The notes: generated by a model not told the origin, from the letters alone. A DNA stretch of 64,000 nt from an uncultured Saprospiraceae bacterium (GCA_937139495.1 CAKZQC010000025.1:1-64000); one strand, 5' to 3'. Counted from the stretch's first letter, positions 34,947 to 44,362 are shown. A program made the numbers and translations.

Positions 34947-36395
34947 CTACCCTTCCATAAATTTTTTGGTCGCTGCTTTGAGTGCTTTCTTAGTTTCTTT
35001 TGTTTTGTACTTGGGGTCTAGCTCCTGCACTCTGTTCCAATCCGCTATGGCAGCCTCATATAGCCCTTTTCGGTAATAAAGGTCGGCTCTATCAAAATAA
35101 AAAGCAGCAACTTGATTGTTGAGCTCAATGGCTCTATCAAAATCTCTTTGAGCCAATCTATTATGGTCTATTGTTCCAGCAGGAGAATCTTCTTGGCTGC
35201 TAGCGGATTGAGGAGCACTCAAGATAAGAGCAAATCTACCTTTATGACTATAGACTACTGCCCGGTTGTAGTACGCATGCGCATTGAGCGAATCTATCGA
35301 AATAGATGTATTAATATCTTCAAGGGCTTGGTCGTATTTCCCTAGCTTATAAGTCGCTTCTGCTCGGTTGTTGTACGCAAAAGGTTTGTATTTGCCATCC
35401 AAATCAACGGCTTTCCCGAAGGTAGCTTGAGCGGCAGTATAGTCCTTGAGAGCCATTTGCGAAAAGCCCTTACGGATAAAAGTAGCATCGTCATTGGGTG
35501 CCAACGCCAACGCAGCATCATAATCTTTGATGGCATTTTTGTGCTTGCCCAAATCCGCATAAGCATAGCCTCTAGCGATATAGGCACTATTGCTAGCAGG
35601 AGCTTCGACTAGTACGGACGAAAAATCTTGTATGGCAGCTTTGTAGTTTTTATTGCTATAATGAGCCAAGCCTCTCTGATAAAATGCGATGGTGTACTTA
35701 TTATCTAATTGAAGTGCTTTATCGAAGTTCATAATGCCCAAATTATAATCTCTCGAACCACTCTTGATAACGCCTAGATGATAGTAAGCTTCTGCATCAT
35801 TAGGGTTCAGAACTATTGCTTTTTGCAGATTGACAATAGCCCACTCAAAATCACCTGTCAAGCGTTGAGCGAAACCCAAATTGGTGTAAAGTTTTGGATA
35901 TTGCTTGGTCGTTACGTCGGAGTTGAGTGATAGTAACTCTACTACTTTACCAAAATCTTTGGTTGCTACTTCTGGGTGCTCGGCAGCCAAGTTGGCTTCG
36001 CCTCTATAATAATAGGCGGCAATAGATTGTGGCTGCAACTCAATGGCTTCATCAAAATCCAGAATCGCATTTTCGTAGTATTCTCGTCGAATCTGTAGCT
36101 TGCCACGTTCTACATAGACGGTGCTGCTTTTGGGCTGCAAGCTTACTGCTTTTTGCATGACTTGCAATGCTTGTTCTTGTTTGCCTAGCTCAAACAAGGT
36201 GCTTGCCTTGTTTTGGTACGCAGGGGCGTAGGTGCTGTCTTTCTGGATTGCCAAATCATACAAACTAACTGCTTTCTGCCAGTTGCGTTGTGTACGAAAA
36301 TCATTGGCTTGCTGATAATATTCGGCAGCCGTTTGGGCGATACCATCTGCCGAAAAGGCAAATGAACAAGCTATAATCGTAATGTATTTTATCAT
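34947..36395 (-). CDS. exported TPR-repeat protein
   Basis: A 482-residue protein with a signal peptide (about 1-20, ADGIAQ) and roughly eleven tetratricopeptide repeats covering most of the sequence, for example AYQNKASTLFELGKQEQALQ, AYYYRGEANLAAEHPEVA, AFYQRGLAHYSNKNYKAA and ATFIRKGFSQMALKDYTAA. A less regular insertion (about 400-420, SAPQSASSQEDSPAG) interrupts the solenoid before the last two repeats. It is a periplasmic protein-protein scaffold; partner unknown. No operon partner. Confidence 0.85.
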   Translation of the reverse strand: MIKYITIIACSFAFSADGIAQTAAEYYQQANDFRTQRNWQKAVSLYDLAIQKDSTYAPAYQNKASTLFELGKQEQALQVMQKAVSLQPKSSTVYVERGKLQIRREYYENAILDFDEAIELQPQSIAAYYYRGEANLAAEHPEVATKDFGKVVELLSLNSDVTTKQYPKLYTNLGFAQRLTGDFEWAIVNLQKAIVLNPNDAEAYYHLGVIKSGSRDYNLGIMNFDKALQLDNKYTIAFYQRGLAHYSNKNYKAAIQDFSSVLVEAPASNSAYIARGYAYADLGKHKNAIKDYDAALALAPNDDATFIRKGFSQMALKDYTAAQATFGKAVDLDGKYKPFAYNNRAEATYKLGKYDQALEDINTSISIDSLNAHAYYNRAVVYSHKGRFALILSAPQSASSQEDSPAGTIDHNRLAQRDFDRAIELNNQVAAFYFDRADLYYRKGLYEAAIADWNRVQELDPKYKTKETKKALKAATKKFMEG

Positions 36396-36433
36396 AATAA
36401 TATTGAATGTGAATAAATAACGGAGTGCCCTCC

Positions 36434-36462
36434 AAAAAAAAAAGAGATAGTGACTATCTCTT
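36434..36462 (-). terminator. terminator of the asd-unknown pair
   Basis: AAGAGATAG pairs with CTATCTCTT around a TGA loop. The ten A at 36434-36443 form a T-run on the minus strand, shortly after the stop at 36480. Confidence 0.8.
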
Positions 36463-36479
36463 CAACTTCTACAAGTAGG

Positions 36480-36794
36480 TTACAATAACAAATCCAAACT
36501 CGCTACAATTTGGCTTTTAGCTTTTTGGTAATAATCTAAAGCCGCAGCATGGTGTTCTTGTTCGAGTTCTTCCTTTGCCCAAACAACTTCCTTGTGCAGT
36601 ATTTGCAACAAATCGGTCATGACATCGTCCACCAATCGCTTTTGTGTGCGAGGCAATGGCGTGACGGTGGCGGTTTGATGTTTGTTCAGACAGTAGAGGG
36701 CGTTGTTAGCCAAGGCTTCTAGGAAGCCCAAATCCAACTTGGCAACAGACAAGTCGGCAATTTCGTTTCTGATAACACTAATTTCAGTATTCAT
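36480..36794 (-). CDS. small helical protein of unknown function
   Basis: A 104-residue soluble protein, mainly alpha-helical, with no Cys-based or catalytic motif. It starts 21 nt after the asd gene and ends just before a terminator, so it is probably co-transcribed with asd. Residues 65-95 (LLQILHKEVVWAKEELEQEH) form a strong amphipathic helix. I do not recognise the family. Confidence 0.65.
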   Translation of the reverse strand: MNTEISVIRNEIADLSVAKLDLGFLEALANNALYCLNKHQTATVTPLPRTQKRLVDDVMTDLLQILHKEVVWAKEELEQEHHAAALDYYQKAKSQIVASLDLLL

Positions 36795-36815
36795 AAACGG
36801 AGTACAAATAAGAAG

Positions 36816-37820
36816 TTATTTTTGTTGATTAAGCCAGCCTTTGGCATGGAGGTACTCGGCAATTTGTATGGTATTGGTGGCGGCTCCTTTGCGCAAGTTG
36901 TCCGCTACTACCCACATATTGAGGGAGTTGGTTTCGGAAAAGTCGCGTCGTATTCTGCCCACAAAAACAGCGTCTTGATGATGTGCCTGCAAGGGCATTG
37001 GGTATTCATTGTTGGTCGGATTATCTACCACAATTAATCCTTCGGCTGCTTCTAGTACATCTTTGAGTTCAGAGAGCTCAAAAGGCTGCGAAAGTGTAAT
37101 ATTCACACTCTCCGAGTGTCCGCCCTTGACAGGGACACGCACTGCGGTAGCGGTAATCCGCATCTGCGGACTGTCCAATATTTTGCGGGTTTCGTGTACT
37201 AGTTTGAGTTCCTCGCGAGTGTAGCCGTCTTGCACAAATACATCGCAATGTGGAATACAGTTCTCAAAAATAGGGTGCGGATAAGCAGGATTAGTTGCTT
37301 TTTTGCCTTCGCTTTCTTCTTGATATTGCTGCACTGCCTGCACGCCTGTACCTGTCATAGATTGATAAGTAGAAATAATTAGGCGTTCTATTCCATATTG
37401 TTCTTGCAGCGGTTTGAGGGCAACTACGAGTTGTATGGTAGAGCAGTTTGGGTTGGCAATAATACGATGATGTGCTTGCAAATGATGCAAGTTGACTTCT
37501 GGCACAATTAAGGGCATACCCTTGTGCATACGGAAAGCTGAAGAGTTATCGACTACTGTCGTTCCTACGGCTGCAAATTGAGGGGCAAACTCCTTGGCGG
37601 TATTGCCACCAGCCGAAAAAAGAGCCAAATTAGGAGCCTTTTCGATGGCTTCCTGCATACTAATAATCGTATGTTCCTTGCCCATAAATACGACGGTTTT
37701 GCCGACCGACCGAGCAGAGGCAACTGGCAAAAAATCGGTGATTGGAAATTTTCTTTCTTCTAAAACACGGCACATCACTTGTCCAACCATACCAGTGACA
37801 CCGACAACAGCTACTTTCAT
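36816..37820 (-). CDS. asd: aspartate-semialdehyde dehydrogenase
   Basis: A 334-residue enzyme reducing aspartyl phosphate to aspartate semialdehyde with NADPH, the branch to Lys, Met, Thr and diaminopimelate. The Rossmann start is VAVVGVTGMVGQVM, the catalytic Cys is in ANPNCSTIQ, and the active-site His is in VKGGHSESV. The open frame has 14 extra codons upstream, which contain the promoter region, so I use the Met followed by KVAVVG. A TATCTTTG -7 element lies 21 nt upstream. Confidence 0.96.
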   Translation of the reverse strand: MKVAVVGVTGMVGQVMCRVLEERKFPITDFLPVASARSVGKTVVFMGKEHTIISMQEAIEKAPNLALFSAGGNTAKEFAPQFAAVGTTVVDNSSAFRMHKGMPLIVPEVNLHHLQAHHRIIANPNCSTIQLVVALKPLQEQYGIERLIISTYQSMTGTGVQAVQQYQEESEGKKATNPAYPHPIFENCIPHCDVFVQDGYTREELKLVHETRKILDSPQMRITATAVRVPVKGGHSESVNITLSQPFELSELKDVLEAAEGLIVVDNPTNNEYPMPLQAHHQDAVFVGRIRRDFSETNSLNMWVVADNLRKGAATNTIQIAEYLHAKGWLNQQK

Positions 37821-37840
37821 AATAATATATTTGTGGTCGC

Positions 37841-37848
37841 CAAAGATA
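37841..37848 (-). promoter_or_regulatory. -7 element of asd
   Basis: TATCTTTG on the minus strand, an exact TAnnTTTG match. The leader would be about 15 nt. No clear -33 element. Confidence 0.5.
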
Positions 37849-38017
37849 GCCATTGCCCACAAAAAAAATGAATTTTTAACGCCTATTTAAAGCTCGATTG
37901 CTTAAAAAGCCCTAAATTCAGAGCTACAAATCACCCAAACGAAGCCCTTAATTGCTGGATACTTGTCAGCGTGTCTATTTGATAACGTCTAATACTACCT
38001 ACCATAAAATAAATCTT

Positions 38018-41000
38018 ATGAAATTTTCGTATGTTTTACTTCCTTTTTTAGTGCTATTATGGACTTCCAATTTTGCGACTGCTCAACAGTTGCAAGACGA
38101 TTTTTCTGATGGTGACTTCACCAATAATCCAACTTGGACAGGTGATGCCAGCGATTTCATAGTCAATGGAGGCGGTCAGTTGCAAGTTGATAACTTTGGT
38201 AATAGTAGCAGCTCGCAGCTCAGTACGGCAGCAGCTATCCAAGACAGCACGACTTGGGAGTTTTATGTGCAAATGGATTTCGCACCTTCTACTTCCAATT
38301 ACACAAGAGTGTATTTGCAGTCGGATAACGTAACGCCAACCAATACGACGAATGGCTATTATATGCGATTGGGCAATTCGGGGAGTACCGATGCACTAGA
38401 GCTGTACCGAGTCGATAATGGAAGTGCTACACAGATTTGGTCAGGTACTGTCGGGGCAGTGGCAACCAATCCTACCGTAAGTGTACGAGTCGTGCGCTCA
38501 GCATTGGGGGTTTGGTCTATATTTGCTGATTTTGCAGGCGGTACGACTTACGTGCTAGAAGGTACGGTGAGCGATGCTACTTATACTACTGGAGATTATT
38601 TTGGGGTAGCGACACAATACACAACCCAAAGAGGTGATAAATTCTTTTTTGATAATATTTTGGTCAGCCCCTTGTTTGTAGATGTGATCGCTCCTACTAT
38701 CAATTCTGTTGATGCTATCAGCGACACGGAAGTAGATGTATATTTTGATGAAGTACTAGACCTTACCACCGCCAACAATGCCGCTAATTATACGCTAGAT
38801 AATGGAGCTACCGTTAGTGCGGCGATTATTGATGCCGTCGATTTGTCATTGGTACATCTTACGACTAGTACCTTGGTGAGTACTACTACATATCAGCTTA
38901 CCGCCAATGGAGTAGAAGATATTAGCGGAAACGCAACCAGCAATGAACAAGGAAGTTTCACGTATGTGAAAATAGAAGCGGCTACTTTTCAAGATATTAT
39001 TTTCAATGAAATATTTGCAGACCCAACGCCTCAAGTAGGCTTGCCCAATGCCGAATTTGTAGAAATACTGAACCGCTCCAACAAGTTTATTCAATTAGAT
39101 CAATTGGTAATTAATGATGGCTCTGACAAGATACTGCCCTCGTATATGTTGGCACCTGATTCTGTCGTAACGATTGTAGCGAATAGCAATGTTGCTACTT
39201 ATAGTACTTTTGGTAGCACCATCGGTATTAGCAGCTTATCCCTCAGCAATAGTGGTGAGCAGCTGACTATCAAAAATAATGGGGTAACCATAGATAGTGT
39301 CGAATATACGCTAGCGTGGTATCAAGATGCCGTGAAGGATGATGGCGGTTGGTCGTTGGAGCTGATTAATCCTAATTTGTTGTGTATCGGTAGTGCCAAC
39401 TGGATAGCTTCCAATGCGGTAGCAGGCGGTACACCAAGTCAACAAAATTCAGTCTATAACAACACGCCTGATACACAAGCACCGACGGTACTAGCGGCTG
39501 ATTATGTTGATTCGAATACGATTATGATTGTATTTGATGAGGCACTTGATGCCACTACAGCTTCTATTGCTACGAATTATGCAGTCAGTAACGGAATTGC
39601 AGTAAGCAGTGCTACTTTTTTGGCTCCCGATACGGTTCGTCTTCGATTGGCAAGTAATATGACCAACAGTACAAACTATACCGTCACCGCCACTAACGTA
39701 ACCGATTGTTCGGGTAATTCTGCTACGACGAATAACTCTGGTAGTTTTCAATTCTTTTTTATTCAATTGGCAACTCTGGACGAATTGATTATCACGGAAG
39801 TGATGGCAGACCCTACGCCACAAGTTGGCTTACCAGATGCAGAATATATAGAACTATACAACAACTCTAACAAAACACTCAATTTGGCAGATTATATCCT
39901 GAATGATGGATCTAATCGAGTATTTGACAAAATACTACTATTCCCGAATGAGTACATTGTGGTTGTGCCTGCTGTAGTGGCAGCCTCGTTCAACGGTGTC
40001 GGAAAAGTAGCTGCTGTAGCAGGTTTAAATTTGAGTAATTCGGGCGAAAGCCTAACCATAGTAGACCCTAATGGAAACCTAGTCCATGAGCTAACTTATA
40101 GCTCGGATTGGTACCAAGACGCTGCTAAAGATGATGGCGGCTGGTCGCTTGAATTGATCAACCCGAACTTGCTTTGCAAATTGGGAACCAACTGGACGGC
40201 TTCTATGGCTTCGTTTGGTGGTACGCCTGCACAGCCCAATTCGGTGCTTAATAATATTCCAGATGTTACAGCTCCAAAGGTGAGTTTGATTTATCAATTT
40301 TCGGCTACTCAGATATACATCAAGTTCGATGATGTAATGAATACAGCGATTGGTAATGTTGCTAATTATGGTATCAATAATGGAGCGACTATAACTAGTG
40401 TGGCACAAATAAGCGAAAATATCATTATCCTTAATTTGCTATCGCCAATGGTCGGGAATACGACTTATACTATTACACTTAATAATGCTATTGAAGATTG
40501 TGTCGGTAACTCGATTGGTGTCAATTCGGTTAACTTGACGTACTACGAAACGCAAGCTGCCGAGCATTATGATATTTTGATTAATGAAATCATGTCGGAT
40601 CCAAATCCACCTGTTGGGTTACCCGAAAAAGAATACGTTGAACTCTATAACCGAAGCAATAAAGTAATCAATTTACAAAATTTTGTATTTAGCGATGGCT
40701 CTACCATATCGGCACTGTTGCCGACCTATATTATGCAGCCCAATAGCTATCTAGTTATTTATGGCAATAGCGATACCATTAGTTTGAGTAGCTTTGGCAA
40801 TGCCTTAGCAGTCAGTGGTTTTCCTGATCTCAATACCTCCGATAATTTGGTGTTGATCAACAATACAGGCGATGTGGTAGATGCCGTGAGTTATGAACTA
40901 GATTGGTACCAAAATGCCAATAAAGATGATGGTGGCTGGTCGCTAGAGCGAGCCAATCCCAATCGCCCATGTGAGGGCAGAACGAATTGGAGAGCTTCTA

Positions 41001-42271
41001 CAAATTTGATAGGTGGCACACCTGCACAAGTCAATTCTATATTTGAGAACAGTGCCGACGATCAAGCACCTGACGCCCTGCGAGCTTTTGCATTTGAGCC
41101 GACTCGTGTACGAGTTTATTTCTCAGAAGCGATTGATGACCAAGCCGCCGCTACTCTTACGAATTATAGTATCGACAATGGGATAAGTGTAGTTGGTGCT
41201 ATGCTAGAAGCACCGCTCTACAATTCGGTAATATTGACACTTGACCAAGCTATAACAATAGGCACAACTTATAATTTGACTCTTTCGGCAGGATTTACAG
41301 ATTGTGTCGGCAATCCGATTGCGCTCAAAAATACGGCTCGTTTTGCTTTGGCGGCGCCTGTTGTCCGAGGGGATTTGATTCTCAACGAAATATTGTTCAA
41401 TCCTGTGACGAGTGGCAGTGATTTTATAGAACTCTACAACAACTCGAATAAAGTACTTAATGCTGCTGATTTGGTTATTTCCAATGCTAAAATTATAGAT
41501 GGCAACTTGGCAAACGCCAACAGTTTACAGACGAATCCTGTTTTGGCTGATTTACTGATCTTTCCAGGAGAATATGTGGTGATTACAGAAGGTGTCAACC
41601 AAGTCAAAGACCAATACCAGACACCTAATCCTGATAATTTTGTAGAAAACAATTTGCCTACTTTTGACGATAAAGAAGGTAGTGTTTATTTGTATGCCGC
41701 TTATGATTCGGCTTATGTTGATGCCTTCGGCAATCCGCAAACAGCTTATCTAGCCAAGGTGTTGGATTTGTTTGATTACACACAAGATTATCATACCTCG
41801 TTGATAGATGACGAAAACGGCGTTTCGCTAGAGCGAATTGATTTTAATGCTCCTACCAACGACGGCAACAACTGGCACTCGGCAGCGAGTACAGTCGGCT
41901 ATGCTACACCTGCTTATCAGAATTCGAGTTTCCGTATCAATGAAATTATGGGCGACGATCTTATCGTATTGCCTTCAGAGACCGTGTCGCCTGACGATGA
42001 TGGCTACGAAGATTTTTTATTGATTAACTACAATGTCGATAACTTGGGTTATGTTGCCAATATTGATATTTATGATGCCAACGGTCGCCTAATCAAAAAC
42101 TTGGTCAACGGTGAGTTGCTGATGACAGAAGGTAGCCTACAATGGGACGGCACCGACAATCAAGGCAGAAAAGCTAGAATCGGTATTCATATATTGAGTA
42201 TCACGTTATTCAATGAAAACGGCGATACCAAACAGTACCGCAAAACTTGTGTAGTGGCAGGCAAGTTGTAG
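38018..42271 (+). CDS. giant secreted protein with repeated Ig-like and lamin-tail domains
   Basis: A 1417-residue exported protein; the signal peptide begins at Met 38018 (MKFSYVLLPFLVLLW) although the frame opens 66 nt earlier. A concanavalin/LamG-like domain (about 25-220) is followed by four alternating units of an SbsA-type Ig-like domain (for example APTINSVDAISDTEVDVYFD) and a lamin-tail domain (for example IIFNEIFADPTPQVGLPNAE, and later DDGGWSLELINPN, which recurs). The C-terminus (about 1330-1417, SPDDDGYEDFLLINYN and later WDGTDNQGRKARIG) is a FlgD-like module that commonly closes lamin-tail proteins exported by the type IX system. Likely a cell-surface adhesin or matrix protein. 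The repeats suggest expansion by internal duplication. Confidence 0.88.
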   Translation: MKFSYVLLPFLVLLWTSNFATAQQLQDDFSDGDFTNNPTWTGDASDFIVNGGGQLQVDNFGNSSSSQLSTAAAIQDSTTWEFYVQMDFAPSTSNYTRVYLQSDNVTPTNTTNGYYMRLGNSGSTDALELYRVDNGSATQIWSGTVGAVATNPTVSVRVVRSALGVWSIFADFAGGTTYVLEGTVSDATYTTGDYFGVATQYTTQRGDKFFFDNILVSPLFVDVIAPTINSVDAISDTEVDVYFDEVLDLTTANNAANYTLDNGATVSAAIIDAVDLSLVHLTTSTLVSTTTYQLTANGVEDISGNATSNEQGSFTYVKIEAATFQDIIFNEIFADPTPQVGLPNAEFVEILNRSNKFIQLDQLVINDGSDKILPSYMLAPDSVVTIVANSNVATYSTFGSTIGISSLSLSNSGEQLTIKNNGVTIDSVEYTLAWYQDAVKDDGGWSLELINPNLLCIGSANWIASNAVAGGTPSQQNSVYNNTPDTQAPTVLAADYVDSNTIMIVFDEALDATTASIATNYAVSNGIAVSSATFLAPDTVRLRLASNMTNSTNYTVTATNVTDCSGNSATTNNSGSFQFFFIQLATLDELIITEVMADPTPQVGLPDAEYIELYNNSNKTLNLADYILNDGSNRVFDKILLFPNEYIVVVPAVVAASFNGVGKVAAVAGLNLSNSGESLTIVDPNGNLVHELTYSSDWYQDAAKDDGGWSLELINPNLLCKLGTNWTASMASFGGTPAQPNSVLNNIPDVTAPKVSLIYQFSATQIYIKFDDVMNTAIGNVANYGINNGATITSVAQISENIIILNLLSPMVGNTTYTITLNNAIEDCVGNSIGVNSVNLTYYETQAAEHYDILINEIMSDPNPPVGLPEKEYVELYNRSNKVINLQNFVFSDGSTISALLPTYIMQPNSYLVIYGNSDTISLSSFGNALAVSGFPDLNTSDNLVLINNTGDVVDAVSYELDWYQNANKDDGGWSLERANPNRPCEGRTNWRASTNLIGGTPAQVNSIFENSADDQAPDALRAFAFEPTRVRVYFSEAIDDQAAATLTNYSIDNGISVVGAMLEAPLYNSVILTLDQAITIGTTYNLTLSAGFTDCVGNPIALKNTARFALAAPVVRGDLILNEILFNPVTSGSDFIELYNNSNKVLNAADLVISNAKIIDGNLANANSLQTNPVLADLLIFPGEYVVITEGVNQVKDQYQTPNPDNFVENNLPTFDDKEGSVYLYAAYDSAYVDAFGNPQTAYLAKVLDLFDYTQDYHTSLIDDENGVSLERIDFNAPTNDGNNWHSAASTVGYATPAYQNSSFRINEIMGDDLIVLPSETVSPDDDGYEDFLLINYNVDNLGYVANIDIYDANGRLIKNLVNGELLMTEGSLQWDGTDNQGRKARIGIHILSITLFNENGDTKQYRKTCVVAGKL

Positions 42272-42284
42272 TATATACTATCTC

Positions 42285-42323
42285 AAAAAGTGCTAGAAGT
42301 GCTAATTTTCTAGCACTTTTTTT
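42285..42323 (+). terminator. terminator of the lamin-tail gene
   Basis: A 14-bp stem (42285-42298 with 42308-42321, core GTGCTAGAA/TTCTAGCAC), 9-nt loop and a T-run. Confidence 0.88.
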
Positions 42324-42422
42324 ATTTCTTCCTGAACTTTCAATAAAAAATGAAACTTTAATTTCTAGCATTCCGTTTAAGTGACCTATAAGAAATAGTT
42401 AACGATAGTTAATGTAAAATTT

Positions 42423-42643
42423 CTGAGTACAGGACAAAAGTAAGAAACAGCTGCTTTTAGAACGAAAGATGAGTATTTTCATTTGGTTGAGTGATGTGGT
42501 AACCACGTTCCGCTCCTATTTTTTGCTTTGTACTCTATTCTTTCTTAACGAGGTGCTAAGCACTTTCAAAGTGCTTAGCACCTCACTTGGAGGCTAAACA
42601 ATGCCTTTGGAATAAGTACTATTCACTTTTGTCCTGTACTCAG
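42423..42643. mobile_element. 221-bp MITE with 19-bp perfect inverted ends and 9-bp target duplication
   Basis: The left end CTGAGTACAGGACAAAAGT (42423-42441) is the exact reverse complement of the right end (42625-42643). Immediately outside, GTAAAATTT occurs on both sides (42414-42422 and 42644-42652), a perfect 9-bp target-site duplication. No transposase is encoded. Inside is a perfect 16-bp hairpin (42550-42584). The end length, the CTGA start, the AAGT finish and the 9-bp duplication resemble IS4-family elements such as IS50; 12 of 19 positions match the IS50 outside end as I recall it. The paralogous leader before 43372 has a related uninterrupted sequence, GTGAAATTTGATTG, showing what the site looked like before insertion. 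Confidence 0.88.
42550..42584. repeat. perfect internal hairpin of the MITE
   Basis: The 16 bases at 42550-42565 pair without mismatch with 42569-42584, closed by a TCA loop. No T-run follows, so it is not a classic terminator. Confidence 0.8.
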
Positions 42644-42686
42644 GTAAAATTTGGTTGTTTATAAACCCTCTTTAAATACATAAAAA

Positions 42687-43154
42687 ATGAAAAAGGCAAC
42701 GAAAGGAATCTACACTTTTGAACAAATTTTGTACACGCTATTGTTGATTCCGATGTTTATTGGGCATGTTATGGCTATACAAGAACCAGAAATGCTCATT
42801 CTGAGTATGGGAGCGCAATTTGTTATGGGTTGTGCTCAAGTGTTGAGTGGTCTGCTGCATACGGTGGTGTATAGTGATAGCAAGCGAGCTAAGTATTTGG
42901 GAGGAGCTTTAGGATTTGTAATGCTCTTGATACTCGTAGTTACTGTCATGGATAGTTTATCATTTACTATCATAAATGGAGGAATACCCAAGTTTATTGC
43001 TGTTTTATTTATGATAATTATACCGAGTGGTATAGCTATATGGTACACCATACAGACGAATATAGATAGAAAATTGGCAGAAGCTACCACCAAGAAGCCC
43101 AAGCAAATCAAATACGATGAAGACCTGCTTGATGACATACATATTGTACGATAG
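42687..43154 (+). CDS. four-TM protein, tandem paralog 1
   Basis: A 155-residue integral membrane protein with four helices (about 12-32, 38-60, 70-92 and 100-122) and a charged cytoplasmic-type tail ending DEDLLDDIHIVR. The start (MKKATKGIYTFEQILYTLLL) and the segment IIIPSGIAIWYTIQTN are nearly identical to the next gene, whereas the centre is diverged. I do not recognise the family. Its leader is split by a MITE, so its expression may differ from that of its neighbours. Part of a run of three paralogs. Confidence 0.78.
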   Translation: MKKATKGIYTFEQILYTLLLIPMFIGHVMAIQEPEMLILSMGAQFVMGCAQVLSGLLHTVVYSDSKRAKYLGGALGFVMLLILVVTVMDSLSFTIINGGIPKFIAVLFMIIIPSGIAIWYTIQTNIDRKLAEATTKKPKQIKYDEDLLDDIHIVR

Positions 43155-43371
43155 TGGATTATTTTTTTCCTAAAGAGAACTCTATCTCAAACTTGTGTAA
43201 GGGCTACAGAATGGAGCACCTACGTTCGCTAGTATCAAGACATTTGACAATGCAGAAAAAATAAACACGTTTAGTCGAAAAAAAGGTATTTTCGTTCCGA
43301 TACGAATCTATTCGTAATAACCCCTAGTGTGAAATTTGATTGTTTATAAACCCTCTCTAAATACATAAATT

Positions 43372-43833
43372 ATGAAAAAGGCAACAAAAGGAATCTATAC
43401 TTTTGAACAAATTTTGTACACGCTATTGTTGGTTCCAATGTTCATTGGGCATTTACTAGCGATATTACAGGAAGATTTTTTGCTCTTTAGTATGTTTTGT
43501 CAGCTTCTGATAGGTATTGCTCAATTATTAAGTGGTCTGCTGCACCTAGTAACATATAACGATCAGAAGCGAGCCAAGTATTTGGGTAGAGCCCTTGTGT
43601 TTGTAATATTGTTGATTTTTGGTTCTATTGGACTAGAGTATATAAAACTATTAGGGGACGGGATAACGGTGTTTATAGGTATTTTATTTGTCATAATTAT
43701 ACCGAGTGGTATAGCTATATGGTACACCATACAGACAAATATGGATAGAAAATTGGCAAAACCTGCTATCAAAAAAAACAAACAAATCAAACAGAACGAA
43801 GACCTGCTTGATGACATACAGATTACACGATAG
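43372..43833 (+). CDS. four-TM protein, tandem paralog 2
   Basis: A 153-residue paralog of the preceding gene with the same four-helix layout and C-terminal NEDLLDDIQITR. DNA identity is very high over the first 80 nt and from about 43690 to the stop, including part of the leader (TTGTTTATAAACCCTCT), but the middle is distinctly different. That suggests gene conversion or selection on the two ends. The leader is uninterrupted, unlike that of paralog 1. Function unknown. Confidence 0.78.
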   Translation: MKKATKGIYTFEQILYTLLLVPMFIGHLLAILQEDFLLFSMFCQLLIGIAQLLSGLLHLVTYNDQKRAKYLGRALVFVILLIFGSIGLEYIKLLGDGITVFIGILFVIIIPSGIAIWYTIQTNMDRKLAKPAIKKNKQIKQNEDLLDDIQITR

Positions 43834-43906
43834 TGGATTGTTTTTTTTGACTATACTTACATAGCCTTTACTAAGGCAATAATTTTTATTCAAATAATAA
43901 GGCAAA

Positions 43907-44362
43907 ATGAATAAAGCAACTAAAGGAGCCATAACCACTGATTTAGTGCTACAATCAGCAGTTGTTTTACCAATGATTTTAGGGCATTTGATTTTTATTG
44001 TAGAGCCTTCTACGATTATTTTTAGTACGCTGGCACAGTTGTTAGCAGGTTTTGTGCAGCTCTTGAGTGGATTTTTGCACAGTATTGCTTATCGCAATAA
44101 AAATAGAATTATTTACTTCTGTTTGTCGATGCTGTATGTATTTTTTTTGATACAAATCACGCCCTATCTATCCAAAGACCTGATTACAGATATTTTTAAG
44201 ACCGAAGTTCGGGTTACTTTGCTTGTATTGGTCATACCGACCTTGATTGCTACGTATTATATCATAAGAACGTATGTAGATTATCAGTTGGCAAAAGACC
44301 CTAATAATGAAAAAAGAAACTATGACGAAAATTTGCTCGATGATGTGCAAGGAATGGGATAG
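43907..44362 (+). CDS. four-TM protein, tandem paralog 3
   Basis: A 151-residue, more diverged member of the run, with four predicted helices, the start MNKATKGAITTDLVLQ, a conserved QLLSGFLH segment between helices 2 and 3, and the tail YDENLLDDVQG. The tail motif 'D/E-E-[DN]-LLDD-[IV]' is the best-conserved feature across the three, which suggests it binds a common partner. It lies 73 nt after paralog 2 and may be co-transcribed with it. Confidence 0.75.
   Translation: MNKATKGAITTDLVLQSAVVLPMILGHLIFIVEPSTIIFSTLAQLLAGFVQLLSGFLHSIAYRNKNRIIYFCLSMLYVFFLIQITPYLSKDLITDIFKTEVRVTLLVLVIPTLIATYYIIRTYVDYQLAKDPNNEKRNYDENLLDDVQGMG

Larger units (their letters stand above)
42272..42686. other. 415-nt gap holding a terminator and a MITE
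   Basis: From left: the terminator at 42285-42323, about 90 nt of AT-rich DNA, a 9-bp target duplication, the 221-bp inverted-repeat element (42423-42643), the second duplication copy, and 34 nt of leader for the four-TM gene at 42687. Confidence 0.8.
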
